Of a DNA stretch of 64,000 bases, positions 16,405-24,351 are shown piece by piece. Under the pieces are notes generated by a model. The model saw only the letters and a program-made list of their open reading frames with translations. It was not told the DNA's origin and made no database searches. The number at the start of each line of letters is the position of its first letter. Within the stretch, counting starts at the first letter, position 1. Where the stretch lies: assembly GCF_001592045.1 (NCBI RefSeq), contig NZ_BCWB01000040.1:40651-104650 (forward strand). Reading direction: 5' to 3'. Source of the DNA: Thermobifida fusca NBRC 14071 = JCM 3263 (GTDB lineage: Bacteria; Actinomycetota; Actinomycetes; Streptosporangiales; Streptosporangiaceae). The position numbers and the translations under genes were made by a program.

Positions 16405-18690
16405 GTGAACCGTTGGGAGCCGGTTCTCCAACGGCTGCGGCGTGACCATACCCGCACCGCGCAGGTGACCCATGTGGAAAGCCTGACGAATAGTCCCGGG
16501 GTGAGGGAGGACTGGCCGGGCTGGGCGTCGCCTGCGGTGGTGGAACGCATGGTCAAGTCAGGTGTAGCGAAGCCCTGGTCGCACCAGGTGCGGGCAGCGA
16601 ACCTGGCTCACAGTGGCAGCAATGTGATCATAGCCACTGGCATCTCTTCCGGGAAGTCGTTGGGTTTTCTGCTGCCGTGCACCGCGGCGATCGCCGAGGG
16701 CGGCAGCGTGCTCTACCTGGCTCCCACCAAAGCACTCGCCGCCGACCAGGAGCGCAAACTCGCGGAGCTGGCGCTGCCCGGGGTGCGGGCTGCCGTCTAC
16801 GACGGCGACACCCCGATGGAAGAACGGTCCTGGGCCCGGGCGCACGCCAACTACGTGCTGACCAACCCTGACATGCTGCACCGTTCGATCGTGGCGCGCC
16901 ACCCGGTCTGGGCGGGGTTTCTGCGCCGGCTCAGCTATGTCGTGGTGGATGAGGCCCACCACTATCGGGGAGTGTTCGGGTCGCATGTCGCGCAGATCCT
17001 GCGGCGGCTGCGGCGGGTGTGCGGCTGCTACGGTGCCGAGCCGCGGTTCATCCTGGCGTCGGCGACCACGGCGACGCCGGCGGAGACAGCGCAGCAGCTC
17101 ACCGGGCTTCCCGTGGTCGCGGTCACCGGGGACGGTTCGGCGCGCGCCTCGCTGCGGTTCGCTCTCGTGGAGCCGGAGCTGACGGAGAAGACCGGGGAGC
17201 AGGGGGCGCCCCTGCGGCGCACGGCGACAGCGGTCGCCGCGGAACTGTTGGCTGACCTGGTGTCCCATGAGGTGTCCACTCTGGTGTTCGTGCGGTCCCG
17301 GCAGGCGGCTGAACTGGTTGCGCTGGCGGCGCAGCGGGCACTGGCCGATGCGGGGCGCCCAGAGCTGGCCCGGCGCGTAGCCGCGTACCGGGGCGGCTAC
17401 CTGGCTGAGGACCGGCGGCGGCTGGAGCAGCGCCTGCGGTCCGGGGAGCTGCTGGGACTGGCCACCACCAACGCGCTTGAGTTGGGGGTGGACGTGAGCG
17501 GACTGGACGCTGTGGTGCTCGCCGGCTGGCCGGGGACGCGGGCCTCGCTGTGGCAGCAGGCCGGGCGGGCCGGCCGGAGCGGCCGTGACGCGTTGGCCGT
17601 GTTCGTCGCACGGGACGATCCGCTCGACACCTACCTGGTCCACCATCCCGACGCGATCTTCGGGCAGGACGTGGAAGCGACGGTCCTGGACCCGGACAAC
17701 CCCTATGTGCTCGCCCCGCACTTGTGTGCCGCAGCCGAGGAACTTCCGCTCGCCCCGGAAGAACTGCCGATCTTCGGTCCGAACGCGTCCGATGTGGTTG
17801 CCGAGCTGGTGGGCCGAGGGCTGCTGCGCCGCCGCCCTCGAGGCTGGTTTTGGACGCGTCGGGAACGGGCCTCCACCTTGGCCGATATCCGGGGGTCGGG
17901 CGGGGCGCCGGTCCAGATCGTGGACGAAGACAGCGGCGTGCTGCTGGGCTCCGTGGACGAGGCCACGGCGAGCTCGGCCGTGCATCCCGGCGCGGTCTAC
18001 CTGCACCAAGGGTTCAGCTATGTGGTCTCCGCGTTGGACTTGGAGAGCGGAATCGCCTTGGTGCGCGGCGAAGACCCCGGCTACAGCACCTGGGCGCGGG
18101 AGGTCACCCACATCGACATCCTCACCACCGCGCGCGAGGAGCGGTGGGGGGAAGCCACAGTGTGCTTCGGGAAAGTGCGGGTGGCCCGCCAAGTGGTGAG
18201 CTATCTGAGACGCGACCTGCGCACCGGGGCGGTCCTGGACGAGCGTCCGCTGGAACTGCCGGAGCGGGTCCTGGAGTCGCAGGCGGTGTGGTGGACGGTC
18301 GGTCCGGACGCTGAGGAACGGCTGCGGGACGAAGGGGTGGAGCTGCGCGGCGCTGCCCACGCAGCCGAGCACGCGTCGATCGGCCTGCTGCCGCTGTTCG
18401 CCACCTGCGACCGGTGGGATATCGGCGGGGTGTCCACTGCGCTGCACCCCGACACCGGGCTGCTCACCGTCTTCGTCTACGACGGGCACGAGGGAGGCGC
18501 AGGGTTCGCGGAACGCGGCTACGCCGCTGCGCGGGACTGGTTGCGCGCCACACGGGACGCGATCGCGGCCTGCGAGTGCGCTACCGGGTGCCCGTCCTGC
18601 ATCCAATCGCCCAAATGCGGTAACGGCAACGAGCCGCTCAGCAAGCCGGGAGCGGTCCGGCTCCTGGACGCGCTGCTGGAAGCGGCCTAG
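16405..18690 (+). CDS. DEAD/DEAH-box helicase with C-terminal Zn-binding DUF1998-type domain
   Basis: This about 761-residue superfamily 2 helicase has motif I TGISSGKS, motif II DEAHHYRG, motif III SATTATP and motif VI QQAGRAGRSG. The C-terminus carries a four-cysteine cluster (CECATGCPSCIQSPKCG) as in YprA/MrfA-type repair helicases. Homologues in actinobacteria lie next to the Tad locus. GTG 16405 is preferred because GGAGG (16391-16395) is 9 bases before it; the in-frame GTG 16396 would directly abut that site. Its TAG stop lies in a CTAG palindrome shared with the opposite strand. Confidence 0.93.
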   Translation: MNRWEPVLQRLRRDHTRTAQVTHVESLTNSPGVREDWPGWASPAVVERMVKSGVAKPWSHQVRAANLAHSGSNVIIATGISSGKSLGFLLPCTAAIAEGGSVLYLAPTKALAADQERKLAELALPGVRAAVYDGDTPMEERSWARAHANYVLTNPDMLHRSIVARHPVWAGFLRRLSYVVVDEAHHYRGVFGSHVAQILRRLRRVCGCYGAEPRFILASATTATPAETAQQLTGLPVVAVTGDGSARASLRFALVEPELTEKTGEQGAPLRRTATAVAAELLADLVSHEVSTLVFVRSRQAAELVALAAQRALADAGRPELARRVAAYRGGYLAEDRRRLEQRLRSGELLGLATTNALELGVDVSGLDAVVLAGWPGTRASLWQQAGRAGRSGRDALAVFVARDDPLDTYLVHHPDAIFGQDVEATVLDPDNPYVLAPHLCAAAEELPLAPEELPIFGPNASDVVAELVGRGLLRRRPRGWFWTRRERASTLADIRGSGGAPVQIVDEDSGVLLGSVDEATASSAVHPGAVYLHQGFSYVVSALDLESGIALVRGEDPGYSTWAREVTHIDILTTAREERWGEATVCFGKVRVARQVVSYLRRDLRTGAVLDERPLELPERVLESQAVWWTVGPDAEERLRDEGVELRGAAHAAEHASIGLLPLFATCDRWDIGGVSTALHPDTGLLTVFVYDGHEGGAGFAERGYAAARDWLRATRDAIAACECATGCPSCIQSPKCGNGNEPLSKPGAVRLLDALLEAA

Positions 18691-19062
18691 CCAGGCCGGG
18701 GATACAGCCTTGTGCTCTGCGCCGACCGGACCAGCCCGGGAGACTGCGGTGAGCTGCGCTGGTCCTATACGGCCCGGCACAGCTACGGTGACCGTAACAG
18801 TCAGCCCAGACACGGTGCAGTCGACCAGCCGGGCCTGGTTCGCGTGCGCAGTGCGGCGGGCCACCGCGCAGGCCCGGTCGGCCCCCGAGGCGGCCTGCTC
18901 CGCCCCGGCGAGGGCGGCGAGGTCAGCGGCGGCAGCAGCCCGGTGCCGGTCCACGCGTACGCTCGCCACCACGACGATTGCGACTACGCACGCCCAGACC
19001 AGCATGGCGAAGGTGAGCACCCACACGGTGCCGGAGCCGCGATCAAGGGCTGGAGGGCGCAT
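18687..19062 (-). CDS. TadE-like protein of the helicase/secretion neighbourhood, reading frame open at 3' end
   Basis: The visible protein starts MRPPALDRGSGTVWVL, has one membrane helix (about residues 10-32), the conserved HRAAAAADLAALAGAE segment and a family-like ending at VSRAGP. Related actinobacterial proteins end there at about 120-130 residues. Here the frame has no stop and continues antisense through the helicase gene to 16558. A TAG at 18689-18687, within the CTAG that also ends the helicase, is in the neighbouring frame, so one frameshift would restore a 124-residue product. The 3' coordinate is therefore an estimate. AGGAG inside tadE precedes ATG 19062. Confidence 0.7.
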
Positions 19063-19498
19063 CAGCACTCCTCACCGCTAGAGCATCCACCTCGGGTTCC
19101 GCGGGGATCGCGGCGGTGCCGCTGACCCGCACTGTCGGAGGCAGCCCGGGGATGATCCGGACCGGGGCAGTGACCTCTACCCGGGCGAAACCTTCCGCCA
19201 TGGACAGTTCCGCCGTGGCCTCCGGGGGACCGGCCTGGGCGACAAGGGAGCGGACGACTGCCTCGTCGTCGCCGCGCGCGAGCGCGCGGGCCCCCACCCG
19301 GGCAGCGTCCACGCACGCCACGTGGGCTGCTGCGGCGTGGACACAGCAGAGCGCGACGCCCAGCAGCAGCGCCAGCCCGGGGAGCACCACCGCGGTTTCC
19401 GCGGTCACCGCTCCCCGGTCCCGGAACAGGGCACTGGTGCCCTGGCGTGCCGGGGCTGTGGGACGGGCCGTGGGAGGGCGGCGCATCGGCTCAACCAC
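19043..19498 (-). CDS. TadE-family pseudopilin-like protein
   Basis: This 151-residue protein has the TadE pattern: a short basic N-terminus, then DRGAVTAETAVVLPGLALLLGV, in which the Glu at position +5 of the hydrophobic segment is conserved, and a periplasmic C-terminal domain. TadE/F/G proteins are minor pseudopilins of tight-adherence type IVb pilus systems. Its 5' end overlaps the DUF4244 gene by 8 bases and its 3' end overlaps the next TadE-like gene, so the operon is tightly packed. Confidence 0.85.
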   Translation of the reverse strand: MVEPMRRPPTARPTAPARQGTSALFRDRGAVTAETAVVLPGLALLLGVALCCVHAAAAHVACVDAARVGARALARGDDEAVVRSLVAQAGPPEATAELSMAEGFARVEVTAPVRIIPGLPPTVRVSGTAAIPAEPEVDALAVRSADAPSSP

Positions 19499-19697
19499 CC
19501 ATCCCGAGAGCGTCGATGACCATGCGGGTGAGGGCGGTGCGGAGCTCAGCGCTGGTCAGAATGGCGTAGAGGACCGCGGCGAACGCGCAGGCCGCCACAG
19601 TGACGAGGGCGTATTCGGATGTGGCCATTCCGGTGTCGCGGCCGCGGCCAGCGGACCGAAGAAGACAGCGGAGCAGCAGAACAGGAGCAGCAGACAC
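19491..19697 (-). CDS. DUF4244 Flp-pilin-like protein
   Basis: This 68-residue protein has a basic leader, DTGMATSEYALVTVAACAFAA, then a hydrophobic helix. The GMATSEY segment fits the type IVb prepilin cleavage rule G/xxxxEY, with Glu at +5 and Tyr at +6. It is the best candidate for the major pilin of this Tad locus. GTG 19697 follows GGAGG at good spacing. No prepilin peptidase gene lies in the window. Confidence 0.85.
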   Translation of the reverse strand: MSAAPVLLLRCLLRSAGRGRDTGMATSEYALVTVAACAFAAVLYAILTSAELRTALTRMVIDALGMGG

Positions 19698-19831
19698 AGG
19701 AACCTCCGTACAAGGCGAGGGCGTAACAGCCCGACACAGCGTTTAGCGTGGCCGGGCGATACGGGGCGTGCGGCGGGGGAAGACGCGGCTGTGGATAACT
19801 CGAGACCGGCGCTGGTAAGGCCGCTGGGCGG

Positions 19832-20572
19832 TCAGGGAAGGACCAGACCAGACACGAGGCCCGCGGCCAGGGGCACCACGCCGAGGAGGACGAACGCGGG
19901 CAGAAAGCACACACCCAGGGGGATGACGACGGCTACCCCGGTGCGGTGGGCCAGCTCGAGGGCTGTCGCGCGGGCGGTACGGCGGCAGTCGGCGGCGTGG
20001 GACTCCACCACGTCGGCCAGTGGGGCGCCAGTGTGGCTTGCCCGGGCCAGGGCCCGGCCTACCGCGGCCAGCTCTGCGGGGGCGTGCAGACTCTGCCAGG
20101 CGCGCGCCGGATCGGCGCCGAGCCGTAACTGCCGGGCCACCCCGTCCAGCGCGGTACCGAGCGGCCCGCCGAGAGCCTGGGCTACCGCCGCCACCATGTC
20201 GGTGGGGTGTGCTCCCGCGCGCAGCCCGGCCGCCAACAGGTCCAGGGCCAGGGGCAGCACGGCCGTGATCTCCGTGTCCCGCCCGGCGGACGGTGGGGAC
20301 GCTGCGGCCCGTTTCCGCCGCCACACCACGAACCCGGCGAGGAGTGCGCCCCCGAACAAGCCGAGTCCTGCCCCGCCCAGCGCCCAGCAGGCCGCGAGTA
20401 CGGCAGCAGCGGCGAGCATGCGGGGAAGCCGGGGCAGAAGCCGGGGTGGGCGGCGTAGGGCAGGGGCCGACAAGGCGGCGAGCCGCCGTTCTGCGGGCGA
20501 CCGGCCGTCTCCGACCGCGAGCGCGCCCGTTCCAGCGGCCAGCGCGATGACAGCGACATCGAGACCCGTCAC
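19832..20572 (-). CDS. tadC: TadC-like type II secretion inner-membrane protein
   Basis: The 246-residue protein has two N-terminal hydrophobic segments, a T2SSF cytoplasmic domain (LDLLAAGLRAGAHPTDMV, LARASHTGAPLADVVESHA) and a pair of C-terminal membrane helices (VVIPLGVCFLPAFVLLGV). It should form the inner-membrane platform with TadB. GGAGG stands 5 bases before the GTG start, 12 bases after tadB. Confidence 0.9.
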   Translation of the reverse strand: MTGLDVAVIALAAGTGALAVGDGRSPAERRLAALSAPALRRPPRLLPRLPRMLAAAAVLAACWALGGAGLGLFGGALLAGFVVWRRKRAAASPPSAGRDTEITAVLPLALDLLAAGLRAGAHPTDMVAAVAQALGGPLGTALDGVARQLRLGADPARAWQSLHAPAELAAVGRALARASHTGAPLADVVESHAADCRRTARATALELAHRTGVAVVIPLGVCFLPAFVLLGVVPLAAGLVSGLVLP

Positions 20573-20584
20573 AGGTGCCTCCGT

Positions 20585-21343
20585 TCACATTCCCGCGGTG
20601 CGCAGCACTCGGTGGACGAGACGCCGGGTCCACCACACGCCCGCGGCGTTGAGCGCGATCCCGGCGCACAGGCAGCCCCATCCGAGCGGTGTGGTGAACA
20701 AGAAGAGGAGGGGAGCACCACCCAGCGCACTCGCCATCAGCAGCCCGGCAATGGGAAGCCCGGCGAGCAGCACCGCGGTGGTGCGTGGTCCCGCAAGGTG
20801 GATGTCGAGTTCACGGTGGAGCGCATCCTGGTGTGCCAGCGCGTCCGCGAGGCGTTCCACGACCGCCGCTACACCGGTGCCGGACGAGGCAGCGACCTGC
20901 CAGCACACCGCGAGGCTCGCCCATGCCGTGCCGCCGGGACGGCGGGACGCAGCCCGCAGCGCAGGCACCGGGTCGTGTCCCGCTTCAGCGAGCACTGCTG
21001 CTTCGGCGAGTTCCGCCGCGATGAGCGGGTCAGCGCCGCGGAGGGCGGCGGCGAGCGCCTTCCCCGGGGAGCTGCCGCAGCGGAGCTCCGCGGCGATAGC
21101 CCGGCACACGTCAGCGCAGCCGCGCAGGCGGCGGCGCGCCAGCAGCCCGGGGCGGTGCGTCAACCGGCGCCGCACCACTGCTGCCAGGGCACGCAGTGAA
21201 GGACGCGGAGCGCGAGCCGTGGTGAGCGCCCGCAACCGGAGTTCGGCGGCGGACGGCAGTACCCACACCACGGCGCAGCCCAGCCAGCCGGCCGTCCACA
21301 CCACCATCCCGTAGCGGGCGATCCCGTCGGCGAGCATGGTCAC
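20585..21343 (-). CDS. tadB: TadB-like type II secretion inner-membrane protein
   Basis: The 252-residue product has a hydrophobic N-terminus (MVVWTAGWLGCAVVWVL), a T2SSF domain (AELRCGSSPGKALAAAL, VAASSGTGVAAVVERLA) and C-terminal helices. I place the start at GTG 21343, where GTGA overlaps the tadA stop by four bases. A much longer frame continues upstream antisense-free only because of high GC and duplicates tadA in another frame. Confidence 0.9.
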   Translation of the reverse strand: MTMLADGIARYGMVVWTAGWLGCAVVWVLPSAAELRLRALTTARAPRPSLRALAAVVRRRLTHRPGLLARRRLRGCADVCRAIAAELRCGSSPGKALAAALRGADPLIAAELAEAAVLAEAGHDPVPALRAASRRPGGTAWASLAVCWQVAASSGTGVAAVVERLADALAHQDALHRELDIHLAGPRTTAVLLAGLPIAGLLMASALGGAPLLFLFTTPLGWGCLCAGIALNAAGVWWTRRLVHRVLRTAGM

Positions 21344-22536
21344 TGCCCCCTCCCCGGCGGTACAGCGATCCGGTCGCACAATTCGGGGAACGCGGTGTCG
21401 TGCACCAGGTCGCCGTGCGCGGTGAAGGTGACCGCCGGTACCGCTGCCACCAGGCCGTCGCACCCGCGGCGCAGAACGCACACTTGGGCGACGCGGCGTG
21501 GCCCGCTGGGTGGGCGGACCAGGTGGACGACGAGTGCGCGGGTGGCGGCGAGCTGGCTGTGCACGGCTTCGCGGCTCAACCCGGCCGCGCACCCCAGTGC
21601 TTCGATACGGGCGGGGACGTCGGCTGCGGTATTGGCGTGCAGGGTCCCCGTGCTGCCTTCCTGGCCCGTGTTGAGGGCGTGCAGCAAGGAGACGACTTCG
21701 GGGCCGCGCACTTCGCCGACGATGAGCCGGTCGGGGCGCATCCGCAGTGCTTGGCGGACGAGTTCGTGGAGTTCCACTCCGCCGCGCCCTTCGATGTTGG
21801 GTGGACGCGACTGCAATCGGACCACGTGGGGGTGGTCGGGGCGGAGCTCGGCAGCGTCTTCGACCAGCACCAGCCGCTCGGTGGGAGCGGCAAGGGACAG
21901 CAGGGTGGACAGCAGCGTGGTCTTCCCGGTGCCGGTGCCGCCGGAGATGAGGAAAGCGCACCGGGAGGCCACGAGGGAATGCAGCAGAGCCGCCCCTGCC
22001 GGGGGAAGCGTGCCCAAGGAAACCAGTTCCGGAAGGGAGAACACGCGGTGGCGGGGCAGCCGCAGCGACAGCCGGGGACCTTCCGGGGACACCGGGGGCA
22101 GGACCGCGTGCAGCCGCGCCCCGGAGGGGAGCTGGGCGTCCACCCACGGTTCCGCCGCATCCAAGCGGCGGCCGGCCTGGGCTGCCAGCCGTTGCGCTAG
22201 GCGGCGCACCGCGTCGTCGTCGGGGAAGCCAATGTCGTTGACGCGGCGCAGCCCGGTGCCGTCGTCCACCCAGATCTCGTGCGGGCCGTTGACCAGGATG
22301 TCGGTGATGTCCGGGGCGGCGAGCAAGGGTTCCAACGGTCCGGCACCGGTGAGGTCGGCGCGGAGGAGCCGGGAGAGCGCCAGCACTTCGGCGTCGCCCA
22401 GGGTGGTGTCTTCCGCGCGGACTGCGGCGGCTACCGCGGCGGGGGTCGGTTCCACCGACTCGCGCATGAGCCGGGTGCGGACTGCTTCGAGCAGTCGCGC
22501 CACCGCTGTTCCGGAAAGGGAAAGTTGGCTGCTCAT
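21340..22536 (-). CDS. tadA: TadA/CpaF secretion ATPase
   Basis: This 398-residue hexameric ATPase powers the Tad system. It contains ITDILVNGPHEIWVD, Walker A GGTGTGKTTLL, the Asp box VEDAAEL, Walker B region RPDRLIVGEVRG and the His box GSTGTLHAN. The start at ATG 22536 overlaps the CpaE-like stop by four bases (ATGA). The frame continues to 22560, but coupling supports 22536. Confidence 0.95.
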   Translation of the reverse strand: MSSQLSLSGTAVARLLEAVRTRLMRESVEPTPAAVAAAVRAEDTTLGDAEVLALSRLLRADLTGAGPLEPLLAAPDITDILVNGPHEIWVDDGTGLRRVNDIGFPDDDAVRRLAQRLAAQAGRRLDAAEPWVDAQLPSGARLHAVLPPVSPEGPRLSLRLPRHRVFSLPELVSLGTLPPAGAALLHSLVASRCAFLISGGTGTGKTTLLSTLLSLAAPTERLVLVEDAAELRPDHPHVVRLQSRPPNIEGRGGVELHELVRQALRMRPDRLIVGEVRGPEVVSLLHALNTGQEGSTGTLHANTAADVPARIEALGCAAGLSREAVHSQLAATRALVVHLVRPPSGPRRVAQVCVLRRGCDGLVAAVPAVTFTAHGDLVHDTAFPELCDRIAVPPGRGQ

Positions 22537-23627
22537 GCCGACCGGACCCGTTCCGGGCACAGGTGGGCGACGAATGCTTCGCTGAACGCGACGAGAGGGG
22601 ACCGGGTGCGGCGCGTGGGCAGTTCCCCTTGGTCGAGGAGGCGGGGCAGTTCAGTGTCGTCGGGGAGGTCTCCGGCGAGGGGCAGTTTGAGCGAGGACGC
22701 CACCGATTCCGCGGACAGGATGTCGGGGGTTGCGCCGCGGACCACCAGCCGCAGGTCCGCAACGGAGTCCCGGAGGGCGGGCAGCAGCCGTTCCGCGGCC
22801 ACGACGGCAGACACTTCAGCGGGGAGGATCATCAGGGCGACCGTGGTGCGGCGCAGTACTTCTTCCGCAGCGGCGTCGAGGGCCCGGGGCAGGTCAACGA
22901 CCAGCATCTGGCATCCCCGGGTAGCGGCGTGGAGCACGGTGCGCATGGCTTGCGGGGGAATCGGGGCGTACGGGCCGTGCCGGGTCCAGGTCACCACGGG
23001 AAGACCGTGGATGTGGGGCAGCGAGTCGCGGAGTGCTGGCCAGAGCATGCGTCCCTGTCGGTTGCTGAACTCCTCCCAGCGGGATCCGGGCACGTGCTCG
23101 GCACCCAGCAGGATGTCGAGTCCTCCGCCGAGCGGATCGGCGTCGACCAGTGCGGTGCGCAGTCCGGCACGGTGCCCGGCGAGCGCGAGTGCCGCGGCGA
23201 GCAGGCTTGCTCCGGCCCCGCCCCGGCCGCCGATCACGGAGACGACCAGGGCTTCTTCCCCGGCATGGTCGGTGGATTCGGTGAGGAGCGCCACCAGCTG
23301 CTGTTCTGCATCGGGTAGGACGAGAACGTCTCGGGCGCCGATCCGCATGGCGTCGGGGTAGACGCTGAAGTCCAGGGCCGGGGAGAGGGGGGTGCGGCTG
23401 ACCACGACCGCGTGCGCATGCCGGGGCGGTTCGGCGCGGGCGAGCACGCCCACCAGGTCGGTGCCGACGACGACGAGAGGTGCCTGCGCCCAGTAGCGGC
23501 TGCTCCGTGCCGCAGAGGAGACCACGGTGACGTCGACGTTGGCTGCGGCAGCGAGGCGGAGCAGGTCGTCGAGGAGCGCCGGATCGTCGGTGAGGAACAG
23601 GGGACGTGCGGAAGATGTGGACGGCAT
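22533..23627 (-). CDS. CpaE/TadZ-like MinD-family protein
   Basis: This 364-residue protein has an N-terminal receiver-like region (residues 1-125) and a MinD/ParA-type ATPase fold (VVSVIGGRGGAGASLLAAAL, ALVDADPLGGGLDILLG). Both P-loop lysines of the ParA signature are replaced (R-G-G-A-G-A-S), a deviation also common among CpaE proteins, so ATP hydrolysis is doubtful. It is expected to position the Tad apparatus; the mycobacterial homologue Rv3660c is described as a septum-site protein. GGGAGG precedes ATG 23627. It is the first gene of the operon. Confidence 0.9.
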   Translation of the reverse strand: MPSTSSARPLFLTDDPALLDDLLRLAAAANVDVTVVSSAARSSRYWAQAPLVVVGTDLVGVLARAEPPRHAHAVVVSRTPLSPALDFSVYPDAMRIGARDVLVLPDAEQQLVALLTESTDHAGEEALVVSVIGGRGGAGASLLAAALALAGHRAGLRTALVDADPLGGGLDILLGAEHVPGSRWEEFSNRQGRMLWPALRDSLPHIHGLPVVTWTRHGPYAPIPPQAMRTVLHAATRGCQMLVVDLPRALDAAAEEVLRRTTVALMILPAEVSAVVAAERLLPALRDSVADLRLVVRGATPDILSAESVASSLKLPLAGDLPDDTELPRLLDQGELPTRRTRSPLVAFSEAFVAHLCPERVRSA

Positions 23628-23777
23628 CGCGGACCTCCCAAGACAGCGGTGTGCCGGGTGTCCACGCTTCCGTAGCTGTCTGGGCGGTGCGAAGCCGAAC
23701 TGTGCGAGCTGTGGATAACCACGGTTGACAAGGGTGCTGCACAGCAGTGCCGGGCCGGGAAAGCTCCGGCGTCCAAG

Positions 23778-23850
23778 GGGACGGCCCCCGCCAGGGGGGA
23801 AAGGCGGGGGCCGTCCGACGGTCCGACTCCGGGGGGAAGAGTCGGTCCCG
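23778..23850 (-). ncRNA. 6C small RNA
   Basis: On the minus strand there are two hairpins with six-cytosine loops. The first has stem CCGACTC/GAGTCGG and loop TTCCCCCCG (23823-23845); the second has a 14-bp stem GGACGGCCCCCGCC and loop TTTCCCCCCT (23779-23816). This is the defining architecture of the actinobacterial 6C RNA. Its place directly upstream of the CpaE-like gene matches the M. tuberculosis 6C RNA next to Rv3660c. Ends are estimated; a weak TTGCCC-N17-GGATAC promoter lies just upstream. Confidence 0.92.
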
Positions 23851-24351
23851 TATCCGGTGAGGTCAATGGGGAGGGCAATCGTAGGAGTGCCGTTTCCCAT
23901 GCGGGAACGGGGTGTTCTCCGCGGTCTCCAGCCGGATCGACCCTCCGAGTAATAGATAATATACGTAAAGTTATCGAGTCACTTTACCTACTTGACGAAA
24001 AAATAGCCTTCCGGCCCCTTTCCAAGCTGTCTGACCAGGCGTAGAAAGGAAGTAATCGATGGGGTCGCCCCATCGGACACGCCGCAACTGGGTACCCACG
24101 CGTCACCGCGCCGTGAGTGGCCCGTCGAGATCAGGGAACCGCCTGGTCAGACTAGCGATAATGCACGCATGTTAGCCCAGTCCGGCGTGGTATGGGCGAT
24201 GCTGTGAACCTCCCACTCAGGGATGTCCCGGTATCGCCCTTGTTGCGTGTTTTTTGCCGTTTTTCCGGATTGTTGCCGTTGATGCCACGGTGCTACCGCG
24301 CTGTTTCCTTTTCGTTGCTGCGGTTGCCGGTACGCAGCGTCCCCCACCGGT
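23851..24351. other. Gene-free region with AT-rich patch and long inverted repeat
   Basis: No convincing gene lies here. Positions 23945-24005 are strikingly AT-rich for this genome. GTCTGACCAGGCG (24029-24041) and its exact complement (24140-24152) form a 13-bp inverted repeat, and CGATGGGG-tcg-CCCCATCG (24057-24075) forms a hairpin inside it. The element could be a structured RNA or leader on the minus strand upstream of 6C and the Tad operon, or a remnant of a small mobile element. Confidence 0.5.

Noticed and set aside
16558..19068. A single 836-residue minus-strand protein
   Set aside because: Only the first about 124 residues look like a TadE-like protein; the rest is antisense to a well-supported helicase and has the composition of a GC-rich shadow frame.
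19116..21314. A 732-residue plus-strand frame
   Set aside because: Antisense to tadE, tadC and tadB; Arg/Ser/Ala-rich shadow without motifs.
20585..22762. A 725-residue minus-strand frame
   Set aside because: Its 5' two thirds duplicate tadA in another frame; only the part after GTG 21343 is TadB.
23998..24018. SRP RNA-like GGAAGG loop with U-run on the minus strand
   Set aside because: The stem is only three or four base pairs and the remaining SRP helix is absent.
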